Of a stretch of DNA of 64,000 bases, positions 43,467-52,330 are shown piece by piece. A program made the position numbers and the translations under genes. The stretch's first letter is position 1. Each line of letters begins with the position of its first letter. The notes beneath the pieces were generated by a model that was not told where the DNA came from, did no database searches, and was given only the letters and a program-made list of their open reading frames with translations. The stretch lies in NCBI GenBank assembly GCA_024998755.1, contig JACEUU010000003.1, forward strand, positions 558,001 through 622,000, given 5' to 3'. This stretch comes from Vampirovibrio sp. (GTDB taxonomy: Bacteria; Cyanobacteriota; Vampirovibrionia; Vampirovibrionales; JAJTHC01).

Positions 43467-44060
43467 TTACTGTTTCAATCGTTTTTCCAGCTGACCGTGC
43501 AACGCCTCCAGCGTGCCTGTATTGTCAATGACGACATCGGCTAGGGCGATTTTTTGCTCTAAAGGCAATTGGCTGGCAAGCCTTGCCAAAATCGCTGCTT
43601 CACTCATTCCCCTGTGGGTCTTCATTCGTTCCACCTGCTGAGCTTTCGTGGCATTCACCACCCAAACGGCATCAAACTGATTTTGCAAACCATTTTCAAA
43701 CAACAAGGGTATCATCACAATCGCAAACGGAACACTGGGTTGGGTTTGTTGAACATCGGCAAAAAACGCCTCCATCGAAATCCTCACCAGCGGATGCAAC
43801 AAGCCTTCCAAATGCTTTTTTAGCCCCGCTTCGGCGAACACCCGTTCCCCCATCAGCGAACGATTCGCCGTGCCATCTGGCAAAATAACAGTATCGCCAA
43901 ACCACTTTTTCAACTGTTGTTGAACGGTTGGGTTCGTGTTTAGCAAGGTATGCACCGCCGTATCGGCATCCCAAACAGGTATACCGTGTTGTTCAAACCA
44001 TTTGCCAACGGCGGATTTTCCGCACGCAATACCACCCGTTAAGCCAATTCGTTTCATCAT
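43467..44060 (-). CDS. coaE: dephospho-CoA kinase
   Basis: CoaE catalyses the last step of coenzyme A synthesis, phosphorylating the 3'-hydroxyl of dephospho-CoA. The 197-residue protein has the usual length, with P-loop GLTGGIACGKSAVGKWFE at the N-terminus, the substrate-binding WDADTAVHTLL, LEGLLHPLVR, and the lid MIPLLFENGLQNQFDAVWVV, then DVVIDNTGTLEAL at the end. It starts with two ATG codons. It stands alone between convergent and divergent neighbours. Confidence 0.95.
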   Translation of the reverse strand: MMKRIGLTGGIACGKSAVGKWFEQHGIPVWDADTAVHTLLNTNPTVQQQLKKWFGDTVILPDGTANRSLMGERVFAEAGLKKHLEGLLHPLVRISMEAFFADVQQTQPSVPFAIVMIPLLFENGLQNQFDAVWVVNATKAQQVERMKTHRGMSEAAILARLASQLPLEQKIALADVVIDNTGTLEALHGQLEKRLKQ

Positions 44061-44155
44061 GGTTTTTTCCCTTTATAGCAACTAAGTATTTGTTATAGAA
44101 TAGGGCATAATCAGTTTTTTAACAACGCCAAAGAGGGCTGGGTAGCATTTTATTT

Positions 44156-44899
44156 ATGATTAAACCGTTTTCAATAATTTTACGAGCCATTCTGCCCAAC
44201 CCGCAACACGCCATGCCTATGAAGCAGTTGGTCTTTGGCATTATGGCATCTATTTTTGTTTCCTGCTTGGTGATAGCCAACCTAACAGGGGCTTTTTTGA
44301 TTAATTTACCCTTGCCTTGGGGCGGGAATCAGTTAATTTCTGGTGGTATTTTGACGTTTCCCATCACGTTTTTACTAACGGATATGATTAACGAATTTTA
44401 CGGCGAAGCAGGAGCGAAACAAATAACGTGGCTGGGCTTTGTGGTGGTGATTGGGTTTTCCCTGTTGTTTCAGCTATTGTTACATTTGCCCGTGAGCCCG
44501 ATTACAGTCATTAGCCTAGATACATTCACCAAGGTGATTGCCCCATTTACCAATATGATTCAAGCTTCGTTGATTGCCTATGTGGTAGGGCAGTTTTTGG
44601 ATATTGGCTTATTTCGGGTATTTAAGCATTATACGGGCAATAAATACTTGTGGGTTCGGGCAACAGGGTCTACCTTGGTTTCACAATTGTTTGATTCGTT
44701 TATTGTTACGTTTGTTGCCTTTTGGGGAACGCTTTCCGTAGAACAAATGGTGGCAATGGGGCAAGGTAATTATAGTGTGAAGGTTGTGGCGGCTATTTTA
44801 ATCACGCCATTGCTGTATTTAGGGCATAAATTGGTTTTTAGATTATTAGGTGAAAAAAAGGCGGAAGCGATTGTTGCTGAAGCGGATGAAGAGGGGTAA
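44156..44899 (+). CDS. yhhQ: queuosine precursor transporter (YhhQ/VUT family)
   Basis: The protein has 247 residues with six hydrophobic segments. Signatures are FPITFLLTDMINEFYGEAGA in the second loop and RATGSTLVSQLFDSFIVTFV near the end, both diagnostic of the YhhQ family, which imports queuine precursors such as preQ0/preQ1 for tRNA modification. A longer N-terminus (about 25 residues before MKQLVFGIMAS) could mean that the ATG at about 44216 is the start. The acidic tail overlaps the ribosome site of the following decarboxylase gene. Confidence 0.88.
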   Translation: MIKPFSIILRAILPNPQHAMPMKQLVFGIMASIFVSCLVIANLTGAFLINLPLPWGGNQLISGGILTFPITFLLTDMINEFYGEAGAKQITWLGFVVVIGFSLLFQLLLHLPVSPITVISLDTFTKVIAPFTNMIQASLIAYVVGQFLDIGLFRVFKHYTGNKYLWVRATGSTLVSQLFDSFIVTFVAFWGTLSVEQMVAMGQGNYSVKVVAAILITPLLYLGHKLVFRLLGEKKAEAIVAEADEEG

Positions 44900-44906
44900 C
44901 ATCATC

Positions 44907-46364
44907 ATGCAAAACACCCCAGTTGTTAGTGCCTTACTGAACTATAAAACCCTCAACCGCAGACGTTTTCATGTACCCGCCCACGCAGGGCTTCCCTTAG
45001 GCAACCATTTTCAAGCACTCAGTCAGCAGTTAGGATTTTCATCGGCGTTGTTGGATGTTGATTTAACTGAACTGGATGGGCTGGATGTGTTATCTATCCC
45101 CGAAGGGTGCATTGCCGAAAGCCAAGCCCTTACGGCAGAACGCTATGGGGTGGCACACACGTTTTATTCAATTAACGGCACATCGGGTGGGTTGCATGCC
45201 TGTTTGTTAGCCAGTTTTCAGCCTGATGATGCTGTTTTAACTCCACGCAACGCCCATCGGTCTATTATTGCAGGCTTGGTGTTGGCGGGACTGAACCCCG
45301 TTTGGTGCGAACCCATTTGGTACGCAGATTGGGGGCTTTGGGGAGACGTTAGCCCTGCAACCGTGGAACAGGCATTTAAACAAAATCCGAACATTAAGGG
45401 TGTTATTATCACCCACCCCACTTACGAAGGCTTAGCAACGGATTTAGAAACGATAGCCAAGCTTTGTAAAACCCACAACAAACGCTTAATTGTGGATGAA
45501 GCCCATGGGGCTTTATTTGCTTGGCACAAAGCGTTCCCGCAATCGGCGTGTGAATTGCCCGAAGCTATTTCAGCCGATGCCATTGTGCAGTCTCCTCATA
45601 AAACGGGGGGTAGTTTAACGCAATCTGCATGGGTGCATTTGCCTAAGGGGTCGGCTATTTCGCCACAACGTCTGCAACAGGCACTCAACCATTTGCAAAC
45701 CACAAGCCCTAGTTATTTACTATTGGCTAGTCTAGATTTAGCCTCGGCGTGGTTGGCTTCGGTGGATTTTCAGCAGGCATTGCAACGGCAACTGTTGCGG
45801 GTTCAACGGTTGGAACGCCAATTGCAAGCAGTGCCTTCGGTTCGGTTATTACGGAAAACACATTTACCTGTATTGGCTTGTGGCAGACCCGCCTTGGATG
45901 AAACCCGATTTTACCTTCGCCATGCAACGCTTTCGGGTGAAACGGTGGCAGAAATTCTGGAAACTGAACGAGGGCTTTCGTATGAAAGTTGTAACCCGTA
46001 TGGGGCGTTATATTTAACGTCGTTTCAGCATGGGGAAGCTGATTTTCAAGCCTTCGCCGATGGGTTTACTTGGGTGGATGAACAGTCTGTTATTGAAGAG
46101 ATTCAACATGAAAAGGCTTTTGAGCCAGTAAAGCAAGCCTCGTTTATGATGCCTGAAGTGGCTCTGTCCCCTCGTAATGCCTTTTTTCATGAGGATGTAG
46201 AAACGGTTACCTTGGCGGAAGCACAAGGGCGAATTAGTGCTGAAACTATTGTTCGGTGTCCGCCGGGGATTCCTGTTTTGTTACCGGGGGAACGCATTCA
46301 GCCTTCGCACCTTTCGTTGTTGGGGCAAACTGGCACACAGGCAATTCAAGTGATTGTTGGGTAA
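44907..46364 (+). CDS. Orn/Lys/Arg decarboxylase family protein, short form
   Basis: The protein has about 485 residues from ATG 44907, with GAGGGG upstream. It is a fold-type I pyridoxal phosphate enzyme: FHVPAHAGLPLG, INGTSGGLHACLLA, NAHRSIIAGLVLAGLNP, IVDEAHGALFAW and the cofactor Lys in VQSPHKTGGSLTQSAW. Short forms without the N-terminal wing domain are common in Firmicutes and cyanobacteria and decarboxylate arginine or lysine in polyamine synthesis. The C-terminus, CPPGIPVLLPGERI, is typical. The substrate is not determined by the sequence. It is 7 nt downstream of yhhQ. Confidence 0.9.
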   Translation: MQNTPVVSALLNYKTLNRRRFHVPAHAGLPLGNHFQALSQQLGFSSALLDVDLTELDGLDVLSIPEGCIAESQALTAERYGVAHTFYSINGTSGGLHACLLASFQPDDAVLTPRNAHRSIIAGLVLAGLNPVWCEPIWYADWGLWGDVSPATVEQAFKQNPNIKGVIITHPTYEGLATDLETIAKLCKTHNKRLIVDEAHGALFAWHKAFPQSACELPEAISADAIVQSPHKTGGSLTQSAWVHLPKGSAISPQRLQQALNHLQTTSPSYLLLASLDLASAWLASVDFQQALQRQLLRVQRLERQLQAVPSVRLLRKTHLPVLACGRPALDETRFYLRHATLSGETVAEILETERGLSYESCNPYGALYLTSFQHGEADFQAFADGFTWVDEQSVIEEIQHEKAFEPVKQASFMMPEVALSPRNAFFHEDVETVTLAEAQGRISAETIVRCPPGIPVLLPGERIQPSHLSLLGQTGTQAIQVIVG

Positions 46365-46569
46365 TACTAATCCTAGGGTGAATTGTAATGGAATTGTTAC
46401 ATCTTGTATAATGGCGAAATAGCCTTTGCAGATAAAAAGCTTTATTTTTCGCTGTCAATCCTTTATGATTATGGGATACTTTTTGTAATGGCCACTTTTA
46501 TCATTCTATGGTATTAAGGCACTGTTGTTTTCTTACCTGCACCCCACCATTTATAAGAGATTGCTTTTT

Positions 46570-48168
46570 ATGAAGCCTCGTTCTTCTTCTTCTTCTTCAC
46601 ACTCATTTTCATCGAATCGGTCTCAAGGTTTTAGCCAGCAAAAGCCTGCTGTCTTGCCTTCTGCTTCCTTTTATTATGATGAAGTGCCACTGGTTGTTCC
46701 CCCTGTAACAGGGCGTGCCACTTCAGCTGACAAACAGTTACTGAAATCGTCTCAAGCGAACCCTGCTTTAGGGAAGGAATCACGGTTATCCATGTCGCCG
46801 TTTTATAACGATGATGTACCATTTAATCGCCCTTCGTCTTCTAGGGTGGGCAAGGTTCATGTGGGCTTTCCTGTTAAGGCTAGTGTTGTAGCACCCGCTC
46901 CTGAAAAATCGCATCAACGTCGTCATATTCAACAGAAAAAACGGGTTCAGCGGTTAATTGTTTTACTGGCTAGCGTTTTGTTGGCGGGTGGATTGTTGCT
47001 TTCGGGTTTATTTCAATTAGGGCAATGGGCTATTCATCAATATATCCCATCTGCTACAACGGCTGAAATACTTCAATCCCCTACTGAAATGGCTAATAGC
47101 CCTGTGCTTTCGACAGCCTCTTTTGATGTTGCTCCACCTCGGGTTAATCAAACGGCTTTATTGGGCGTACAAAGTTGGCTGAATCCTTCATTAAATTGGC
47201 CTTATGAGCGGGTTAATTTAGCTCCTTTACCCCCTTTAGCCTTACCTTCAGAAACCATTAATACGGCACTACAATCTGATTTAACCTTGCTGGCTAGCCA
47301 GCTAGGTTCTGGGTTTCGTCCTCATGTTTTATTTTATGACCCGTTTTCCAATACTCATGCGGAACTAAATGCGTTTGAGCCTGTGCCTTCTGCTAGTGTG
47401 ATTAAATTACCGTTACTTTATTTGTATGGGTTACGGTTAGCTTCAGGTGTGGCACAGCCTACCGATAGTTTGTTGTTGGAAGAACGGCACAGGGTTGAAG
47501 GGTCTGGTATTTGGATCGGTCGTCCTGCTCATTCTCGGTTTAGCTTGGGTGAAACAGCTAGTAATATGATTCAAACCAGTGATAATGTGGCTACGGAAAT
47601 GATGTTGGAATCACTCGGTGGTGTTGAAAAAGTGAATCAGCAATGGCGTGCTTTGGGCTATACCAGTACGAGAGTTCGGAATCAACTGCCTGATAAAGCG
47701 GGCATGAATACGATTTCTATGGCTGAAATGGTACAAACCTTGATGGGTATTCAACATCATAGTGTGTTTCAAAGTGGGCAAGCCAATTTACAGCTAATGG
47801 ATATTTTGGAAAAAACCCATAACAGACGATTAATTGCAGGGTTGTTGCCCAAGGAAACCAAGGTGTTTCATAAAACGGGCGATATTGGTAAAAGCTTGGG
47901 GGAATCTGCCCTAGTGCAGTTACCAGATGGACGATATTATTATTTGGCAATGATGGTGAAACGTCCACATAATAATGGCTTGGCGGCGGATTTTATTCGG
48001 TTATTTTCAAAACGAGTGTATGATTACCAAGTGAGCCACAACGTGGTTCGTAATCAGTCTTTAATGTCAGCTGTTGCTTCGCCAGTAGCAGGTGTTTCAG
48101 TTGATTCTTCAAATATCGTTGCTTCGGCTTTCCCCGTGCCACCCCCAGAAGCCGTTGAAGTTTTTTAA
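46570..48168 (+). CDS. membrane-anchored serine beta-lactamase-fold protein
   Basis: The protein has about 532 residues. A polar, serine-rich N-terminus (about 1-130) carries two related motifs, FYYDEVPLVVPP and FYNDDVPFNRPS. One membrane segment follows (LIVLLASVLLAGGLLLSGLF, about 140-160), placing the rest outside. The catalytic domain has the three class A-type motifs: SASVIKLPLLY (SxxK), TSDNVATEMML (SDN) and FHKTGDIGKSLGE (KTG). It could be a beta-lactamase or a DD-peptidase-like cell-wall enzyme; the long cytoplasmic tail is unusual for a resistance enzyme and hints at a role in envelope growth. Confidence 0.82.
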   Translation: MKPRSSSSSSHSFSSNRSQGFSQQKPAVLPSASFYYDEVPLVVPPVTGRATSADKQLLKSSQANPALGKESRLSMSPFYNDDVPFNRPSSSRVGKVHVGFPVKASVVAPAPEKSHQRRHIQQKKRVQRLIVLLASVLLAGGLLLSGLFQLGQWAIHQYIPSATTAEILQSPTEMANSPVLSTASFDVAPPRVNQTALLGVQSWLNPSLNWPYERVNLAPLPPLALPSETINTALQSDLTLLASQLGSGFRPHVLFYDPFSNTHAELNAFEPVPSASVIKLPLLYLYGLRLASGVAQPTDSLLLEERHRVEGSGIWIGRPAHSRFSLGETASNMIQTSDNVATEMMLESLGGVEKVNQQWRALGYTSTRVRNQLPDKAGMNTISMAEMVQTLMGIQHHSVFQSGQANLQLMDILEKTHNRRLIAGLLPKETKVFHKTGDIGKSLGESALVQLPDGRYYYLAMMVKRPHNNGLAADFIRLFSKRVYDYQVSHNVVRNQSLMSAVASPVAGVSVDSSNIVASAFPVPPPEAVEVF

Positions 48169-48219
48169 TTAAAGGGTGTTGACGAATCCTTCAACTTCTT
48201 TTAGCCGATTAAGCCACCC

Positions 48220-48617
48220 TTATAAAAAAACTTTTTGATCAGGGTGATTTTGAACAATTCTGTAGTAACGTTCTTCTCTTGCCGTCATTAAACGGTCGGT
48301 AGAATCGGCAAGCCCATCTCCTCTATCTATCCAACCATTAACCCATGTATCAAACCGAACAAAAGCTAATGCAGGATTCGTTAGAGCCAACTTGTCTGCC
48401 CCAGATTTAACCCAATAATAGTCCCTGTAAATTTCTTTCGCCTCAGCTTCGGTTATTTTATCAACGGATTGTACACCTACTTGACGTTTTTTTGGTAAAT
48501 ACCATAGGTTTCTTGCGTTATACCAAAATGGGTCAACCCACCTCTATCGTTCGGATGGTCAGAGACGCCTCCTTCCAGTTCAAGTATCTTTTCAAACGAT
48601 TTTTCATATATAGTATT
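48220..48617 (-). pseudogene. frameshifted GH108 lysozyme-like gene
   Basis: On the minus strand one frame reads SFEKILELEGGVSDHPNDRG, then GLTHFGITQETYGIYQKNVK, then a stop; shifting by one base inside a run of seven A continues RQVGVQSVDKITEAEAKEIY, then RDYYWVKSGADKLAL and on to a stop at 48220. The E-GG-SDHPNDRGG-T-GIT block is the catalytic signature of GH108 (DUF847) phage-type muramidases. One added A would join the two frames. No ATG starts the 5' part and the C-terminal half diverges, so it is probably a decaying prophage relic, though a sequencing error or slippage in the A run is possible. Confidence 0.72.
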
Positions 48618-48645
48618 TTAAAGTGTTTCTTTCTTCTGCTTCTCT

Positions 48646-48671
48646 GTAGGGGTGCGATTTACTAGCCCTAC
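48646..48671. repeat. GTAGGGG-type repeat, degenerate
   Basis: GTAGGGGTGCGATTTACTAG plus CCCTAC: the outer 6 bases pair (GTAGGG/CCCTAC). It is preceded by TCTCT, like the TTTCT before the site at 10404. It lies between the GH108 relic and pnp. Confidence 0.45.
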
Positions 48672-48856
48672 GAAACAAATCATTTAAAAAACTATAATAA
48701 ATAAATTTATTATGAAAATGACTTCGGCTCATCAAACCATTTGCACGGAATGCGTGCTTGCGTTATGATGGATTTCAATAATTTCAAAGTGTAACACTCG
48801 TAACCCTAGCCGTTCAATTTTCTTTTGAACGACCAATCGTAAGGTAAAAAACCTCA

Positions 48857-51208
48857 ATGGAATCAACCGTTTTAGAAATGAATAGTGATGTGCTTAACAA
48901 AGCCCAAACACTCGCCCATGGCATTACAGATTTAGCTTCTTTAGACGCATTTTACCCTGAAATGCAACGTCATTCCTTCCAGATTGGCGGAAAAACTGTG
49001 ACTGTTGAAACAGGTCGCATGGCTCGTTCAGCAGGTGCTTCCGTTCTCGTTCAGTGTGGCGAAACCGTTGTGTTTTCAGCTGCTACTGCCAGCACCAGTA
49101 TTCGTCCAGGTATTGATTTTTTCCCGTTGTTAGTTGATTACGAAGAAAAAATGTTCGCTGTAGGCAAAATGCCGGGTGGTTATAACAAACGGGAAGGTCG
49201 TCCTAGCGAAAAAGCCGTTTTAACGTCTCGGTTAATTGACCGTCCTATTCGTCCGTTATTCCCAGACGGTTACCGTAACGACGTGCAAATTGTTGCGACC
49301 CCATTGGTTTCTGATAACGTTCAGCAGCCTGATACCTTAGCAATTTTAGCCGCTTCTTTTGCCTTAACGTTGGCTAGCAACATTCCGTTTAGTGGCCCTG
49401 TCGGTGCCGTTCGTGTGGCTCGGGTTAATGGGCAGTTAGTAGCTAATCCAACCTTCCAAGAACAAGAACATAGTGGCTTAGATTTGGTTGTTGCGGGTAC
49501 AAAAGATTCCATTATGATGGTTGAAGCAGGGGCGAATTTCGTTTCTGAAGAAGACTTGGTAGAAGCCTTGGCATTTGCTCATCTTGAAATTCAAAATCAA
49601 GTGGCTCAGCAATTAGCGTTTGCTGAAAAATGTGACGTGAAACCCCGTGAAGCTTATGTGCCAGATTTTGATAACACCCCAGTTTACGAGTTTGTTAAAT
49701 CCCAAGTTTATGATGATGTGAACAAGGCGTATCATGAATTTGACCGTGAAACCCGTCAAAACCTATTGAAATCCGCTAAGGAAAAAGCGAGAGCAGCGTT
49801 TGATGCCTTAGGCGAAGACCATGCCGTTACGCAGTTGGCAAAAGCTCAAGATATTAACGTGTTTGGCGAAAGTTTCAAAAAAGTTGAAAAAACCGTGATG
49901 CGTTCAATGGTGCTTGATGAAGGCGTTAGAGCTGATGGGCGTAAGTGCGAAGATATTCGCCCTATTAAATGCCATGTAGGCGTTTTGCCTCGGGTTCACG
50001 GGTCTGCATTGTTTACCCGTGGTAGTACTCAGGTGCTTTCAATCGCTACCTTAGGCTCCCCTGGCGATGCTCAAAACCTGGATGGTATTGACCCATTAAA
50101 AGAAAAACGATGGATGCACCATTATGCGTTCCCTTCTTATAGTGTTGGCGAAGTGCGTCCGTCTCGTGGGCCGGGTCGTCGGGAAATTGGGCATGGTGCA
50201 TTGGCTGAACGGGCTGTTGCAGCTTCGTTGCCCACCAAAGAAGCCTTCCCATACACCTTAAGAGTCAACTCTGAAGTGTTAGAATCCAATGGGTCTAGCT
50301 CAATGGCTTCTACTTGCGGTGCTACATTAGCCTTGATGGATGCGGGTGTACCACTTCAAACTATTGTTGGCGGTATCGCTATGGGTTTGATTAAAGAAGG
50401 CGATAGAGCCGTTATTTTGTCTGATATTCAAGGGTTGGAAGACTTCTTGGGTGATATGGACTTTAAAGTAACGGGTAACCGCGAAGGTATTTCTGCCCTT
50501 CAAATGGATATTAAAATTGAAGGGATTTCGGTTGAGCTAATGCGTCAAGCCTTAGAGCAAGCCCGTCAAGGTCGTATTCACATCTTGAATAAAATGGCAG
50601 AAGCCATTACAGAGCCTAGAAAAGAACTCTCCGCTTCTGCTCCTCGTATTATCACTATTAAGGTTGATCAGTCTCAAATCGGCACAGTTATCGGACCTGG
50701 TGGAAAGATGATTCGTAGCATTATTGAAAATACCGGTGCAACCATTGATATTGAAGATGATGGTACGGTTATTATTACTTCAGCAGACCAAGGTGGCGAA
50801 CAAGCTCGTGAAATCATCATGAACTTGACTAAGAAAATCTTGCCAGGTGAATACTATAAAGGCAAAATCAACAGTATTATTCCTATTGGTGCGTTTGTAG
50901 AATTATTACCAGGTAAAGATGGCATGGTTCACATTTCCCAGTTCCCAGTTCGTATTCCTGCTATTGAAGCGGTTGTTTCAGTAGGCGATGAAGTGTTGGT
51001 CAAAGTGGTTGATGTGGATGACCGTGGTAGAATTAACCTTTCTATGCGGGGCATTACGGATGAGCAACGGGCTGAATTTGGTTTAGATCCATTTGTTATT
51101 CCTGATAACTTAGATGAATATGTACCAGCACCTGCTCCTCCTCGTCGTGAAGGCGGGTATAACAGAGGCGGCGGCGGAGACCGTGGGTCTCGTGGGCCAC
51201 GTTACTAG
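48857..51208 (+). CDS. pnp: polyribonucleotide nucleotidyltransferase
   Basis: PNPase degrades RNA 3' to 5' using phosphate. The 783-residue protein has two RNase PH domains (FFPLLVDYEEKMFAVGKMPG, RLIDRPIRPLFPDGYRNDVQ, and RGSTQVLSIATLGSPGDAQN), a KH domain (QIGTVIGPGGKMIRSIIENT) and an S1 domain (ILPGEYYKGKINSIIPIGAF). It ends in a Gly/Arg-rich tail (REGGYNRGGGGDRGSRGPRY). The N-terminus is about 30 residues longer than usual; ATG 48857 follows GTAAGG. rpsO is not upstream as it often is. A GTTCAA..TTGAAC hairpin lies just before the start and could act in the known PNPase leader autoregulation. Confidence 0.97.
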   Translation: MESTVLEMNSDVLNKAQTLAHGITDLASLDAFYPEMQRHSFQIGGKTVTVETGRMARSAGASVLVQCGETVVFSAATASTSIRPGIDFFPLLVDYEEKMFAVGKMPGGYNKREGRPSEKAVLTSRLIDRPIRPLFPDGYRNDVQIVATPLVSDNVQQPDTLAILAASFALTLASNIPFSGPVGAVRVARVNGQLVANPTFQEQEHSGLDLVVAGTKDSIMMVEAGANFVSEEDLVEALAFAHLEIQNQVAQQLAFAEKCDVKPREAYVPDFDNTPVYEFVKSQVYDDVNKAYHEFDRETRQNLLKSAKEKARAAFDALGEDHAVTQLAKAQDINVFGESFKKVEKTVMRSMVLDEGVRADGRKCEDIRPIKCHVGVLPRVHGSALFTRGSTQVLSIATLGSPGDAQNLDGIDPLKEKRWMHHYAFPSYSVGEVRPSRGPGRREIGHGALAERAVAASLPTKEAFPYTLRVNSEVLESNGSSSMASTCGATLALMDAGVPLQTIVGGIAMGLIKEGDRAVILSDIQGLEDFLGDMDFKVTGNREGISALQMDIKIEGISVELMRQALEQARQGRIHILNKMAEAITEPRKELSASAPRIITIKVDQSQIGTVIGPGGKMIRSIIENTGATIDIEDDGTVIITSADQGGEQAREIIMNLTKKILPGEYYKGKINSIIPIGAFVELLPGKDGMVHISQFPVRIPAIEAVVSVGDEVLVKVVDVDDRGRINLSMRGITDEQRAEFGLDPFVIPDNLDEYVPAPAPPRREGGYNRGGGGDRGSRGPRY

Positions 51209-51230
51209 GCTTTATTCAGTTATTTTTTAG

Positions 51231-51275
51231 AATATCCCTCTTGGTTGCTTAAACGCCAAGAGGGATATTTTCTTG
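51231..51275 (+). terminator. rho-independent terminator of pnp
   Basis: AATATCCCTCTTGG pairs perfectly with CCAAGAGGGATATT over an 11-nt loop, followed by TTCTTG. It lies 22 nt after the pnp stop. Confidence 0.88.
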
Positions 51276-51347
51276 TTCATTTTTCTACAAGTTTAAGATG
51301 TCTTTTTTGTTACAATTTGTTTAAACAAACTACTACAATGAATTCCT

Positions 51348-51557
51348 TTGATATTAAAGCCTTTTAAATTTCTTGTTATGGGTAAGCTCTTTATTATTTT
51401 ATTTAATTGGTATTTCTCATATTGCAAAATGCGTATAAGCGTTTTAATAACCTTCCCAGCAGTTGGTGGATTGGTTAAATACCTATTTTCAACTGATGGA
51501 TTGTTTGTTCTAACGCTGTGTTTATTTGTGGTTCTTTTGGCCAACCTGAAACATTAG
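51348..51557 (+). CDS. possible small membrane protein
   Basis: A 69-codon frame (TTG start; internal ATGs at 51378 and 51429) with two hydrophobic stretches, VMGKLFIILFNWYFSY and FSTDGLFVLTLCLFVVLLAN. No ribosome site is clear, and A+T-rich DNA easily gives such a frame. It may be real but is weakly supported. The rest of 51560-51756 shows only a GGTTCTAGAACC palindrome. Confidence 0.25.
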   Translation: MILKPFKFLVMGKLFIILFNWYFSYCKMRISVLITFPAVGGLVKYLFSTDGLFVLTLCLFVVLLANLKH

Positions 51558-51756
51558 CAATAGACCCACACCGCTTCCGGTCTACCCGACTCTGGTGTTA
51601 GAATGGGTTACAGGTTCGCTTTTATTATTAAGTAATTAAAGAGTCATCACTGTGTACCTTTTCCACACCCCAGCCGGTTTCTCCGAAAACGATGCGAGGT
51701 TCTAGAACCCACTGTAGCCGTTCTAGGTTCGTACCGACTAAAGGAAACCAGTTATT

Positions 51757-52095
51757 ATGATGTTTAATATTCAATTTAACCCCGCTGTTACACCACAATC
51801 TTATACGCAAGATGCGAAACACATTGCGTTGCGTTCAGGTACTATGCGTGATAAAGCTGTTGCCCAGCAACAAGACCCCTCTCAAAATCTTGTTTCGGGT
51901 ACGGTTCGTTCTAAAGCACCTTTACGCCAAGATAAGTTTCAGCATACAACAACCCCTTCAGCAACGTCTGCTCGTATGAGAGAAGGGTCTGCTGTTAGTG
52001 GTTTAAAAAACCGTCCTTCAGATGATGAGCGTTATGGCTTTGTAGAAGGTATCATGGTTAACTGCGGTGCCATGATGAGCAGATTGTTGCCTTAG
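51757..52095 (+). CDS. hypothetical protein, 112 residues
   Basis: It starts with two ATG codons behind AAAGGAAA and begins MMFNIQFNPAVTPQSYTQDA. Most of the protein is polar and probably disordered (many Ser, Thr, Gln, Arg; SGTMRDKAVAQQQDP and SGTVRSKAPLRQD are related motifs). A more ordered C-terminus reads DERYGFVEGIMVNCGAMMSR. No family is recognised. A good ribosome site and a strong terminator just after it show that it is an independent small transcription unit. Confidence 0.7.
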   Translation: MMFNIQFNPAVTPQSYTQDAKHIALRSGTMRDKAVAQQQDPSQNLVSGTVRSKAPLRQDKFQHTTTPSATSARMREGSAVSGLKNRPSDDERYGFVEGIMVNCGAMMSRLLP

Positions 52096-52122
52096 TTACT
52101 ATAGAAAAAAATTTAGTGCTTT

Positions 52123-52165
52123 ATCACCCTGTTTGTTTTTATAAACAACAGGGTGATTTTTTTGT
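52123..52165 (+). terminator. rho-independent terminator after the 112-residue gene
   Basis: ATCACCCTGTT pairs with AACAGGGTGAT across a short loop, followed by seven T. Confidence 0.87.
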
Positions 52166-52330
52166 TAAAACCTTCAAAACTACCAATCATGTGGAGGAAG
52201 TCGTCTTTGGGTATCTAGTCTTTTTACTGCTTCAAGCGGTATGATAATATCACCCTGTAGTGAGCACCTTTTTTGATGCGTGCATTGCTCAAAAATTTTA
52301 AACGACTTTGTGAGAGAAAGAGAAGTACTT

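Noticed and set aside
48712-48768. 18-codon leader peptide before pnp (MKMTSAHQTICTECVLAL)
   Set aside because: No ribosome site, no adjoining attenuator structure and no amino acid bias.
51293-51544. 83-codon minus-strand frame downstream of pnp
   Set aside because: A+T-rich, lysine and asparagine rich, opposite to another weak frame, with no ribosome site.
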